DNA of 64,000 bases, taken from positions 124,001 through 188,000 of the forward strand of contig JAJFVL010000035.1 of NCBI GenBank assembly GCA_021371855.1. The letters run 5' to 3'. The DNA comes from Bacteroidales bacterium (lineage in GTDB: Bacteria; Bacteroidota; Bacteroidia; Bacteroidales; VadinHA17). Positions 53,666 through 61,667 of the stretch are shown piece by piece. The notes under the pieces were generated by a model. The model had not been told where the DNA came from. It ran no database searches and worked only from the letters and a program-made list of their open reading frames with translations. The position numbers and the translations under genes were made by a program. Positions within the stretch are counted from its first letter, which is position 1, and every line of letters begins with the position of its first letter.

Positions 53666-55447
53666 TTAATAGTTTTCACGTTCTACATAATGAGTATGAA
53701 GAAGCTCATGCGATTTATGACTATTGGGATTCTCGAGGAACTCTTTGTAGATTGCAATAACATCAGGATTTTCATGTGATTTACGAAGAACCATATGTTC
53801 ATCTTCTGAGTAAATGGCAGCCATCCTGTTTTTCCTTATCTGCATGTTTGTAGGGATTGGTTGTCCGCCACCACCGATACATCCTCCGGGGCAAGCCATA
53901 ACCTCAACAAAATGATAAGGAGCTTTCCCGGCTTTTACCAGTTTCATGATTTTATTTGCATTTACCAATCCGTGAGCAATTGCTACTTTAAGTTCAGCTC
54001 CCTCCAGAAACTTCCAGTCATCAACACATCCCGCAATCTTTATTGTTGCTTCCTTAACTCCGTCCATCCCTCTTACAGGAGTAATGTTAAGGTTCCCAAA
54101 GGGAACTTCATGACCGGTGACTATTTCATAAGCTGTACGCAATGCTGCTTCCATTACGCCTCCGGTTGCACCGAAGATAACTGCGGCACCTGTTGAGTCG
54201 CCCATCACTGAATCGTATTTTGCCACTTCTATATTACGGAAATCGATACCTGCCTGCTTGATCATAATAGCAAGTTCACGGGTTGTCAGAACAAAATCAA
54301 CATCCTTAAATCCGCTTGACCTCATTTCAGGTCTATCTGCTTCAAATTTTTTAGCAGTGCAAGGCATTACTGATACCGAGACAATTTTTGAAGGATCGAT
54401 ATTTCGTCTCTTTGCATAGAATGTTTTGGCCAGAGCGCCAAACATCTGTTGAGGCGACTTACACGTCGACAGATTCGGAAGAAATTCAGGGTATTTATGC
54501 TCTATGAATTTTATCCAGCCGGGGGAACACGACGTGAACATTGGCAGGGAAACGTTTTTATCCCCGTCAACCAGGGCTTTCTTCAGTCGTACCAAAAGTT
54601 CTGTACCCTCTTCCATAATTGTAAGGTCGGCAGTAAAATCGGTATCGAGAACCGAATTGAATCCAAGTTGTCTGAGGGCATTTACCATTTTTCCTGTTAC
54701 CCTTTCGCCCGGGTCATAACCAAGGTCTTCGCCAAGAGCAACCCGTACAGCAGGAGCAGTCTGTACAACAACATGTTTATCAGGATCGTAAATAGCATCC
54801 CAAACCTGGTCAATGTAAGTTTTTTCAACAAGTGCACCGGTAGGGCAGCGATTTACGCACTGTCCGCAGTTAGTGCAGACAACATGGCTCATTGGTTTGT
54901 TGCTGAATGAAGAAATTTTCTGATGAGCTCCCTTGTTTGACACTGAAATTGCAGAAATATATTGCAATTCAGAACATGTTCTCACACAACGCTGGCAGCG
55001 TATACATTTGCTGTCGTCTTTAATGAAAGACGGAGATGACCTGTCAATAGTATAATGATGGTCCTCAACGAGATCGAGAAAAATAGTATCACCAAATGCA
55101 AATTCGTTTGCCAGTGCCTGTAGCTCGCATTTTTGGTTTTTGTAACATTTGGTACAATCGGATCTATGCTCTGACAGGAGAAGCTCAACAATATGTTTAC
55201 GGGCGTTTCTCACCTTTAATGTGTTGGTATGAATATCCATACCTTCAGAAACGGGCATTGCACATGCGGCAATAAGAGTCCTTGCCCCTGTCTGTTCAAC
55301 AACGCAAACCCGGCAGTTTCCGGCTACACAAAGATCATCATGATTGCATAAGGTGGGGATATTGATATTCATCTTCTTTGCGGCTTCGAGAACAGTTGTT
55401 CCTTTAGGAACTGAAACATTCTGATCATTTATTTTCAGGTTTACCAT
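53666..55447 (-). CDS. hydA: NAD-linked [FeFe]-hydrogenase catalytic subunit
   Basis: 593 residues; produces or oxidises H2. Cofactor ligands in order: an N-terminal [2Fe-2S] (Cys34, 45, 48, 62), a His-ligated [4Fe-4S] (His94, Cys98, 101, 107) and two [4Fe-4S] (Cys148-158 and Cys191-201). The H-cluster motifs are TSCSPGW (305-311), MPCTAKK (361-367) and VMACPGGCIGGGG with Cys519 and Cys523. The first motif has CS where the family usually has CC. With the adjacent HydB and HydC it should form the NADH-dependent, possibly ferredoxin-coupled (bifurcating), complex. The maturases HydEFG are not in the window. It is 24 bases downstream of hydB. Confidence 0.95.
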   Translation of the reverse strand: MVNLKINDQNVSVPKGTTVLEAAKKMNINIPTLCNHDDLCVAGNCRVCVVEQTGARTLIAACAMPVSEGMDIHTNTLKVRNARKHIVELLLSEHRSDCTKCYKNQKCELQALANEFAFGDTIFLDLVEDHHYTIDRSSPSFIKDDSKCIRCQRCVRTCSELQYISAISVSNKGAHQKISSFSNKPMSHVVCTNCGQCVNRCPTGALVEKTYIDQVWDAIYDPDKHVVVQTAPAVRVALGEDLGYDPGERVTGKMVNALRQLGFNSVLDTDFTADLTIMEEGTELLVRLKKALVDGDKNVSLPMFTSCSPGWIKFIEHKYPEFLPNLSTCKSPQQMFGALAKTFYAKRRNIDPSKIVSVSVMPCTAKKFEADRPEMRSSGFKDVDFVLTTRELAIMIKQAGIDFRNIEVAKYDSVMGDSTGAAVIFGATGGVMEAALRTAYEIVTGHEVPFGNLNITPVRGMDGVKEATIKIAGCVDDWKFLEGAELKVAIAHGLVNANKIMKLVKAGKAPYHFVEVMACPGGCIGGGGQPIPTNMQIRKNRMAAIYSEDEHMVLRKSHENPDVIAIYKEFLENPNSHKSHELLHTHYVERENY

Positions 55448-55471
55448 AAGTTTCTGTTTTTGAATTAAAAA

Positions 55472-56632
55472 TTAGTAAATAATCTCTTCCCTGAAGTTCT
55501 CAACAATAGTCTTGAAGGCATTACCAACAGACTGTCCGAGACCACATTTTGAAGCGATTTTCATTGTATCGGCCAGCTTTACCAGCTCATTCAAATAGAT
55601 TGATTTAGCTTCTCCCTTCTTGACTTTTTCAACACCCTTAAGCAACTGCTGGCAGCCAACGCGGCATGGCGTACACTGCCCGCACGACTCCTCGGCAAAA
55701 AAATCCAGGTAATTATGAAGCACATTATACATCGATCGTGAACTATTAAAAAGTTTCATCGACCCACCTGTAGGAACACCTTCAAATCCTATTATTGTGT
55801 CCTGGAATTTTTTCCTCGGTACACAAAATCCTGAAGCGCCACCTACCTGAACTGCTTTAGTGTCGCCATCACCAAATTCATTTACAAACTCCTGAACTGA
55901 CATACCCAGTTCAAGTTCGAATATACCGGGTGTAGGAGTATCTCCTGAAATAGAAAACACCTTGGAGCCTCTTGAATCCTTAGTTCCAAGCTGGCTGTAC
56001 GAAGCAGGGCCATGCTTGATTATCATCGTGGCTGTAACCAGTGTTTCAACATTATTTATTGAAGTTGGTTTGTTATAAACTCCCGATGTTGTCGGATAGG
56101 GAGGTTTGTTCCGTGGTTCTCCACGGAAACCCTCAACCGATTCAAAAAGTGCGCTCTCTTCTCCGCAAATATACGCTCCGCTGCCAAGGCAATACCTTAT
56201 TTTGAAATCGAATCCTATTTCGCTGATCATTTTATGAAATGATTCCAGTTCTGTCATAAGTTTCGGTAACAGGAACCTGTATTCGCCACGCAGGTAGACA
56301 ATGCCATTCTTTGCTCCTATTGCTTTTCCTGCAATAGCCATTCCACCGTAAACCTTATATGCTACCCTGTCAAGTATTTCACGATCCTTAAAGGTGCCTG
56401 GTTCCCCCTCATCAGCGTTACAAACTATATATTTTTCAGGCTCCTTTTCAGCAGCAGTATATTTCCATTTCAGTCCTGTCGGAAACCCGGCGCCTCCGCG
56501 TCCTTTAAGTCCTGAATCAAGCATATTCTGAATAATCTCGTCACTAGTCATTTTAGAAGCTTTTATCAGAACCTCTTTCGGATCGATTTCTTCAAAAATA
56601 AGGTCGACCTTATTTAATCCTGTTTTTTCCAT
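55472..56632 (-). CDS. hydB: NuoF-like flavoprotein subunit of the [FeFe]-hydrogenase, short form
   Basis: Binds FMN and NADH and passes electrons to the iron-sulfur chain of HydA. 386 residues: GRGGAGFPTG (44-53) is the FMN/NADH glycine loop, CNADEGEPGTFKDR (71-84) follows, an SLBB-like stretch lies near 235-270, and one [4Fe-4S] site is formed by Cys317, 320, 323 and 363. Bifurcating HydB proteins of Thermotoga or Acetobacterium are around 600 residues, with an extra N-terminal [2Fe-2S] domain and a C-terminal two-cluster ferredoxin domain. Both are absent here. It sits 15 bases after hydC. Confidence 0.93.
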   Translation of the reverse strand: MEKTGLNKVDLIFEEIDPKEVLIKASKMTSDEIIQNMLDSGLKGRGGAGFPTGLKWKYTAAEKEPEKYIVCNADEGEPGTFKDREILDRVAYKVYGGMAIAGKAIGAKNGIVYLRGEYRFLLPKLMTELESFHKMISEIGFDFKIRYCLGSGAYICGEESALFESVEGFRGEPRNKPPYPTTSGVYNKPTSINNVETLVTATMIIKHGPASYSQLGTKDSRGSKVFSISGDTPTPGIFELELGMSVQEFVNEFGDGDTKAVQVGGASGFCVPRKKFQDTIIGFEGVPTGGSMKLFNSSRSMYNVLHNYLDFFAEESCGQCTPCRVGCQQLLKGVEKVKKGEAKSIYLNELVKLADTMKIASKCGLGQSVGNAFKTIVENFREEIIY

Positions 56633-56647
56633 TGTTTCCGGATAATT

Positions 56648-57112
56648 TTATTTAAGCATATAACCTTCAATTATATCAACCACCTTTTCAGGAGTCAGCT
56701 CTGTATAAGGGATCTCATTAATCAACATTGCAGGGGCTTTGTGGCACCACCCGATACAGTTCGTTTCAATCAGACTGAAATTGTTGTCTGCAGTAGTCTC
56801 TCCAACCTTAATCTTAAGCATGTCTTCAAGGGTTTGAATTATTTCAATTTTCCCCTTCATGGAACATGTTATTGTTTTACAAATCCTGATTACGTATTTA
56901 CCTCTCGCCTGGGTGTCGAGAAAGGTATAAAATGAAGCTGTTCCGTATACTTCCGCTGCCGAGATATCAAGCTCTTTGGCAACTTCAACCATGGCCTCAT
57001 CAGTCAGGTAATTGTGTTTTTCCACAATCCCCTGAAGAATAGGCATCAGGCTGTCTCTTTGCCGTCCATGCTTATCTGACAGTTCTTTGACAAGATTTCC
57101 TACTTGATACAT
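56648..57112 (-). CDS. hydC: NuoE-like [2Fe-2S] subunit of the [FeFe]-hydrogenase
   Basis: 154-residue thioredoxin-like ferredoxin. The [2Fe-2S] ligands are Cys78 and Cys83 in CKTITC and Cys119 and Cys123 in CIGWC; the N-terminal helical part (VVEVAKELDI-like, AEVYGTASFYTF) is the NuoE docking region. First gene of the hydCBA operon, directly behind the Rex-like operators. Confidence 0.94.
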   Translation of the reverse strand: MYQVGNLVKELSDKHGRQRDSLMPILQGIVEKHNYLTDEAMVEVAKELDISAAEVYGTASFYTFLDTQARGKYVIRICKTITCSMKGKIEIIQTLEDMLKIKVGETTADNNFSLIETNCIGWCHKAPAMLINEIPYTELTPEKVVDIIEGYMLK

Positions 57113-57170
57113 TTCGAATTGGTTTTTAGGTAATTAATAAAAGAAACTGTTTTTATATCGATCGATACTT

Positions 57171-57178
57171 CAAATGTT
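57171..57178 (-). promoter_or_regulatory. Weak -7 element of hydCBA
   Basis: Leftward AACATTTG differs from TAnnTTTG only at the first base and borders the proximal Rex-like site, so a bound repressor would cover the promoter. No -33 element at standard spacing was found. Confidence 0.35.
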
Positions 57179-57196
57179 CTGTTAATTTATTAACAA
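57179..57196. promoter_or_regulatory. Rex-like operator, proximal to hydC
   Basis: CTGTTAATTTATTAACAA matches the redox-repressor Rex consensus TTGTTAAnnnnTTAACAA at all but the first specified base. It lies 67-84 bases upstream of the hydC start. Rex releases DNA when NADH is high, which would switch on NADH-consuming hydrogen production. Confidence 0.65.
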
Positions 57197-57262
57197 TACT
57201 TTTCAACAAAAACCCCAAAATGTCCTATCTGATTTTTACATTTACATGATTCTAAAAATGTG

Positions 57263-57280
57263 CTGTTAATTTAATAACAA
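57263..57280. promoter_or_regulatory. Rex-like operator, distal to hydC
   Basis: CTGTTAATTTAATAACAA has the same left arm and one extra mismatch in the right arm. It is exactly 84 bp from the proximal site, eight helical turns, and sits in a 46-bp direct repeat with about 87 percent identity to the proximal copy (57179-57224 against 57263-57308). Confidence 0.55.
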
Positions 57281-57336
57281 TACTTTTCATAAAAAACTCA
57301 TAAATGTCATAGCAGCTAATTTAGAATGAAACTAAA

Positions 57337-57566
57337 GAACGGCGCAACGGCAGAACGGCGCAACGGCAGAACGGCGCAACGGCGCAATGGTGCAATGGCG
57401 CAACGGTGCAATGGCGCAATGGCGCAATGGCGCAATGGCGCAACGGTGCAATGGCGCAATGGCGCAACGGCGCAATGGTGCAACGGCAGAACGGCGCAAC
57501 GGCGCAATGGTGCAATGGCGCAACGGTGCAATGGCGCAATGGCGCAACGGCACAACGGCAGAACGG
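57337..57566. repeat. Octanucleotide satellite, about 28 units
   Basis: Tandem 8-bp units of the form (A)ACGGCGC / (A)ATGGCGC / (A)ATGGTGC / (A)ACGGCAG; on the minus strand CCRTTGCR. The same octamer occurs six times at 4271-4318. A higher-order duplication is present: 57360-57427 and 57480-57547 are identical over 68 bases, 120 bp (15 units) apart. All six frames stay open, so the apparent proteins here are artefacts. The array fills most of the gap between hydC and the LVIVD gene. Confidence 0.95.
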
Positions 57567-57645
57567 GATGGAAGAATTTTAATAAAAAATATTCCGGTAT
57601 AAAAAGTAAGGTTTGAAAAAGAAATTTTTGAACTTGTTCAAATTA

Positions 57646-58929
57646 CTATTTCGGTACAACTAATATGGAACTCAGCAAAGAAATATTTTTAATGTTGGAA
57701 TAATCGTACTGATACATCCCGTTATCTCCAATAAGAATGAGAACGGTTCCTACAGGAATGACATCATAAGCTTTGATGTTGGGATATGTATAAAGAAGAT
57801 GACTTGAAATATTCTTTGGGTCAGAAGCATCAAATACTTTTAATCCTGCATTTCCATCGCAGACAAATAACAGGTCACCATCTTTACCCAATCCGTATGG
57901 ATTATTCAAAGGATATGACCTTACAAGCGATGGTTGGGAAATATTTTTAATGTTTATCACGTCAAGAGTATTGACGCTTCCTCCGCAATTTGTTCCCGAT
58001 CTGAGCGTAATATAGGCAATAGTATCATCAACTACTACAGGATCACAACTCCGGATATGGGAGTATGATGATTTCCTGATCAGAGCCTGCGGATTGGTTA
58101 TATCATATATAATCATACCAGTTGTGGTGCCGAGAAACATATTATTCCCGGTAAGAAACATTGTTTCAATTCCCCATCCTGCATTTATATCAAATAATTT
58201 TGCCGGACTTGCTTTAGCGGAAATATCAAATAATTTGAGGTTACTCCCGTCAAGAAGATATAGAACATTATCCTTTATTCCGAAACGAGCCATCGACCCT
58301 CCGATTCCGACTCCGCTTCCGCTTACTCCTGAAGAGGCTGCTGTATACATTGCTTTATCCAACATATTTGTAGTAATCCTGAATATTGGATAAACTACAG
58401 GATTATCATATACCTTCTCTCTGATTGTGGTCAACTCCCACTCTATAACGACTCCTTTTTCTTTATCAACATTACATTGTGGAAAATTGTTTTCTACCGG
58501 GGGAACCGTGTATGGAAGAACATCTTTAACCCTTCCGACTTCTTTAATGTTTTCAACATCCTTAACATCCAGAATAACAAGATCAATAAAACTATCGGCA
58601 TAAAGAATATTACCTGAAATTGCCATGTCGACCACTCCAGGAACTTTAATAAAAGTTTTTTTGGAAGGTGATGAAGGATTAGAATTATCGAAAACATGGA
58701 TTCCTTTTAACTCTTCAATAATGAAAATAAAATTATCTTTAAAATACATTTTCCCCGGATTTTTAAGATCCACATTCTGCTCTTCTTTTACAGATGCACG
58801 CAAATCCTCATATGACATGTATAAAGGGGCATTTCCCTTGTACTCCCTGAATTTAGTATCTTCGCAGGAATATAAGAATACAATAAACAAGGAAAAAATT
58901 GAAACAATTGGAATGATTTTTGCTTTCAT
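57646..58929 (-). CDS. LVIVD-repeat beta-propeller lipoprotein
   Basis: 427 residues from the ATG at 58929, which places a lipobox ending at Cys22 (IVFLYSC). At least six LVIVD-type repeats are visible (IHVFDNSNPSSP, LVILDVKDVENI, LKLFDISAKASP, MIIYDITNPQAL, LKVFDASDPKNI, YQYDYSNIKNI), giving a propeller on the cell surface or in the periplasm. A glycine-rich loop (SSGVSGSGVGIGGSM) interrupts it. Function unknown; probably a binding or scaffold protein. Divergent from the outer-membrane protein gene at 59002. Confidence 0.8.
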   Translation of the reverse strand: MKAKIIPIVSIFSLFIVFLYSCEDTKFREYKGNAPLYMSYEDLRASVKEEQNVDLKNPGKMYFKDNFIFIIEELKGIHVFDNSNPSSPSKKTFIKVPGVVDMAISGNILYADSFIDLVILDVKDVENIKEVGRVKDVLPYTVPPVENNFPQCNVDKEKGVVIEWELTTIREKVYDNPVVYPIFRITTNMLDKAMYTAASSGVSGSGVGIGGSMARFGIKDNVLYLLDGSNLKLFDISAKASPAKLFDINAGWGIETMFLTGNNMFLGTTTGMIIYDITNPQALIRKSSYSHIRSCDPVVVDDTIAYITLRSGTNCGGSVNTLDVINIKNISQPSLVRSYPLNNPYGLGKDGDLLFVCDGNAGLKVFDASDPKNISSHLLYTYPNIKAYDVIPVGTVLILIGDNGMYQYDYSNIKNISLLSSILVVPK

Positions 58930-59001
58930 ATCGGTTAGATTTGGTCTCATTTATCAAATCAAAAATCATGCTAAACTAATAACTAACTCAACCTAAAAAC
59001 T

Positions 59002-59730
59002 ATGAAAAGACACCTGGTAGTTGCTATAATGCTGATATTCATTCTTTTTCCGCTAGCCGGACAGAAAACAAAAGATGTCCTTTATCTGAAAAACGGTAGT
59101 ATGATATTTGGAAAACTGATTGAAATAGCTGGCGATCAGTATAAAATAAAGACCTCAGATGGAAGTGTTTTTATTTATTCATTGTCGGAGGTTGAAAAAT
59201 TCGCTAAAGAGGCTCCTCATTATGATGGCAGGAAAACTGAAGGTTTTGTATATGGTCTTGAAGCCGGATTACTTGCAGGTGATCAACATAATGAATATTC
59301 TGCTCCCTTCAGTTTTAATTTTCTTGCAGGCTTCACCATCAATACAAAGGATATTGCAAGTCTTGGTTCGGGTGTGGAATTTATAGGAAGACCATTTTCT
59401 CCATTATTCCTTGAGTACAAACATCTTATTTCCGAAAGAAAAACCACCCCTTTTATTTTTGCAAGAGGAGGAGCTCTTTTCCATGTCGGAGGAGGTGACG
59501 AGGAACCTACTGGTTCCAATATTTATAATAATCCCTACAATTATAAAGGGGGAGGTTCTTTTGCATTCGGAACAGGAATATCATGGTCGAAAGAGGAGTA
59601 TGAAGCTTATTTAAGCTTTGCATACAGGTATGCCCGCACTAGCTATGAAATGAGAGATTATTCCCTGGGAAAAGTCACATATGATAATTCATTAAACAGA
59701 CTGGAAATTAAATTTGGTTTCAAATTCTGA
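59002..59730 (+). CDS. Probable outer-membrane beta-barrel protein
   Basis: 242 residues with a signal peptide (to FPLAGQ), a short N-terminal module (DVLYLKNGSMIFGKLIEI, SDGSVFIYSLSEVEKF) often seen at the start of Bacteroidetes outer-membrane proteins, and then amphipathic strands ending in LNRLEIKFGFKF, a typical terminal beta signal. Function not recognised. The following HAD gene starts 43 bases after its stop. Confidence 0.7.
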   Translation: MKRHLVVAIMLIFILFPLAGQKTKDVLYLKNGSMIFGKLIEIAGDQYKIKTSDGSVFIYSLSEVEKFAKEAPHYDGRKTEGFVYGLEAGLLAGDQHNEYSAPFSFNFLAGFTINTKDIASLGSGVEFIGRPFSPLFLEYKHLISERKTTPFIFARGGALFHVGGGDEEPTGSNIYNNPYNYKGGGSFAFGTGISWSKEEYEAYLSFAYRYARTSYEMRDYSLGKVTYDNSLNRLEIKFGFKF

Positions 59731-59773
59731 CCAATATATATTCCAAAAACTCATTGATATTTTATATTTGGAG

Positions 59774-60661
59774 ATGGATTTTCAAAAAACTCTCAAAGAA
59801 TTCAACCCTTCACATGACTTTTTTATAGGAATCGATTCCGATGGCTGTATTTTTGATTCGATGGAGGTGAAGCAGAAGGAATTTTTTATACCAAATGCTC
59901 TGAAATATTTCAATCTTTATCCAATATCCAGGATTCTGCGCGAGACCTGGGAATTTGTAAATCTTTATTCAACCTACCGGGGAGGTAACCGCTTTATTTC
60001 AATAATAAAGGTGTTTGAACTGCTAAATGAAAGAGCGGAGATAAGAGATTCCGGTTATAAGCTGCCCGATATGACCCCTCTTAAAAACTGGATCAGAATT
60101 GAAACAAAACTTGGAAATACTTCGCTCAGAAAATACTATGAATCGCATTACAATCCTGATCTTGAAAAGGTTGTAAAATGGACAGAGGCTGTAAATGATG
60201 ATATCAGAAGATATCTTCGCAATATCCCGTCATTTCCTCATGCGGCCGCAGCAATAAAGGAAATTTCACAATATGCCGACTTAATTATTGTATCACAGAC
60301 ACCTCTTGAAGCACTTGACCGCGAATGGGAAGAGCATGGATTGAAAAAGTATGTTAAGGCTATTGCAGGACAGGAACATGGAACAAAAACAGAGCATATT
60401 GAATTGGCTGCAAAAGGAAAATATTCCGATAAAAAGATACTTATGATAGGCGATGCCAAAGGGGATCTTGATGCATCCAAAAATAACGGAGTACTCTTCT
60501 ACCCCATTGTACCAGGAAAAGAAGATGAATCATGGGAAAGATTTCTCAATGAAGGATTTGAGAAATTCACAAAAGGCAGATATGCAGGTGGTTACGAGAA
60601 CAAACTTATTAATGAGTTCGGAAGATCTTTACCTGATACTCCGCCATGGATAAAAGCATAA
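59774..60661 (+). CDS. HAD-family phosphatase-like hydrolase
   Basis: 295 residues from the ATG at 59774, preceded by GGAG. Motif I is DSDGCIFDS with Asp21 and Asp23. A long helical cap of about 140 residues follows, then IVSQTP (motif II) and MIGDAKGDLDASKNNG (motif IV). HAD enzymes hydrolyse sugar or nucleotide phosphates; the large cap would set specificity, but it is not recognised. Its stop lies one base from the stop of the convergent hypB. Confidence 0.82.
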   Translation: MDFQKTLKEFNPSHDFFIGIDSDGCIFDSMEVKQKEFFIPNALKYFNLYPISRILRETWEFVNLYSTYRGGNRFISIIKVFELLNERAEIRDSGYKLPDMTPLKNWIRIETKLGNTSLRKYYESHYNPDLEKVVKWTEAVNDDIRRYLRNIPSFPHAAAAIKEISQYADLIIVSQTPLEALDREWEEHGLKKYVKAIAGQEHGTKTEHIELAAKGKYSDKKILMIGDAKGDLDASKNNGVLFYPIVPGKEDESWERFLNEGFEKFTKGRYAGGYENKLINEFGRSLPDTPPWIKA

Positions 60662-60662
60662 T

Positions 60663-61313
60663 TCAACGGGCATCGATCCTTTCCGCAATCCATTTATACC
60701 ATTCCCCCAGCCCATCTCCTCTTGTGCATGAAATTTTGAACAGAGGTATTTTCGAATTAATCTTGTTCAAATCAGATCTGAAAATGTCAAAATTAAAATT
60801 GGTGTAAGGAATAAGGTCAATCTTATTCAGCATAACAGCACTTGCTTCTCTGAACAGCATGGGATATTTTCCGGGTTTATCATCGCCCTCGGTTGTGCTT
60901 ACAACCGCCAGTTTGAAAGCTTCACCAAGATCGAATTGAGAAGGGCAGATAAGATTACCGACATTTTCCACAAACAGAACATCCAGCTTGTCAAGATCAA
61001 AATTATCAAGAACTTTTGAGATACTGTGAGAATCGAGATGACAACCTCCTTCCGTATTGATTACTACAATCGGAATGTTGTACTTTTTCAATCGCTGTGC
61101 ATCCCGGTCAGTTGTAATATCGCCTTCAATCACTCCCATAGTGAACTTTGTTCCAAGCTCCTCACAGGTACGTTCCAGCAATGAGGTTTTTCCGGCGCCG
61201 GGGGAACTAATTATGTTCACCATCAACACCTTTTTCATAGAGAGGACACTTCTCACCTCATCAGCTTTATTCTGGTTCCTGTCAAGTATGTTCTTCATTA
61301 CTTTTATTTCCAT
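60663..61313 (-). CDS. hypB: Hydrogenase nickel-incorporation GTPase HypB
   Basis: GTPase of 216 residues that, with HypA, inserts nickel into the large subunit of [NiFe]-hydrogenases. The P-loop is SSPGAGKTS (residues 36-44), followed by EGDITTDRDAQRL, the conserved GGCHLDS, NVGNLICPSQFDLGE and NKIDL. No His-rich nickel-storage stretch is present at the N-terminus. Last gene of hypCDEAB, two bases after hypA. Confidence 0.95.
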   Translation of the reverse strand: MEIKVMKNILDRNQNKADEVRSVLSMKKVLMVNIISSPGAGKTSLLERTCEELGTKFTMGVIEGDITTDRDAQRLKKYNIPIVVINTEGGCHLDSHSISKVLDNFDLDKLDVLFVENVGNLICPSQFDLGEAFKLAVVSTTEGDDKPGKYPMLFREASAVMLNKIDLIPYTNFNFDIFRSDLNKINSKIPLFKISCTRGDGLGEWYKWIAERIDAR

Positions 61314-61315
61314 GA

Positions 61316-61657
61316 CTACTCCCCTTCTATACTTTTTACAAACAATTCTTTTCCCTGAATTATTCCCAGATCAGTTGAATTGCACTTATTGCAGACAAAC
61401 AGGTTCTCCTCTACCATAAAATCATTTCCGCAATTAATACATTTCACCTTCACCGGTACTATTTCGATATCCAATTCAGCATTTTCAGCAATAGAATTTC
61501 TTACAGTCTCTCTGAAAGCAAATTCAAATACATCAGGTACAATCTGGATCATTTGCCCGAAACAGATATTTACCTTTGTAACCTTTGACAGGTTCTCTCT
61601 CCTTGCTGTTTCAAGAACGATCGCTGAAAGATCTTCTGCTATCCTGATCTCATGCAT
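61316..61657 (-). CDS. hypA: Hydrogenase nickel-insertion protein HypA
   Basis: 113 residues starting MHE, which is required because the amino group and His2 bind nickel; a longer frame from 61708 is therefore rejected. The zinc site is two CxxC pairs (CINCGN and CNKCNS). Acts with HypB in nickel delivery to [NiFe]-hydrogenase. Confidence 0.95.
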   Translation of the reverse strand: MHEIRIAEDLSAIVLETARRENLSKVTKVNICFGQMIQIVPDVFEFAFRETVRNSIAENAELDIEIVPVKVKCINCGNDFMVEENLFVCNKCNSTDLGIIQGKELFVKSIEGE

Positions 61658-61667
61658 AATTTCATTT

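Noticed and set aside
57316..57616. Several overlapping open frames on both strands giving Cys/His/Arg- or Asn/Gly-rich low-complexity proteins
   Set aside because: They are translations of the 8-bp satellite in all frames; unit composition contains no stop codons. No signal, domain or start context supports a gene.
59714..59773. TTG-initiated extension of the HAD gene overlapping the outer-membrane protein end
   Set aside because: The ATG at 59774 has a GGAG ribosome binding site and begins just before the catalytic DSDG motif; the extension overlaps the preceding gene's beta signal.
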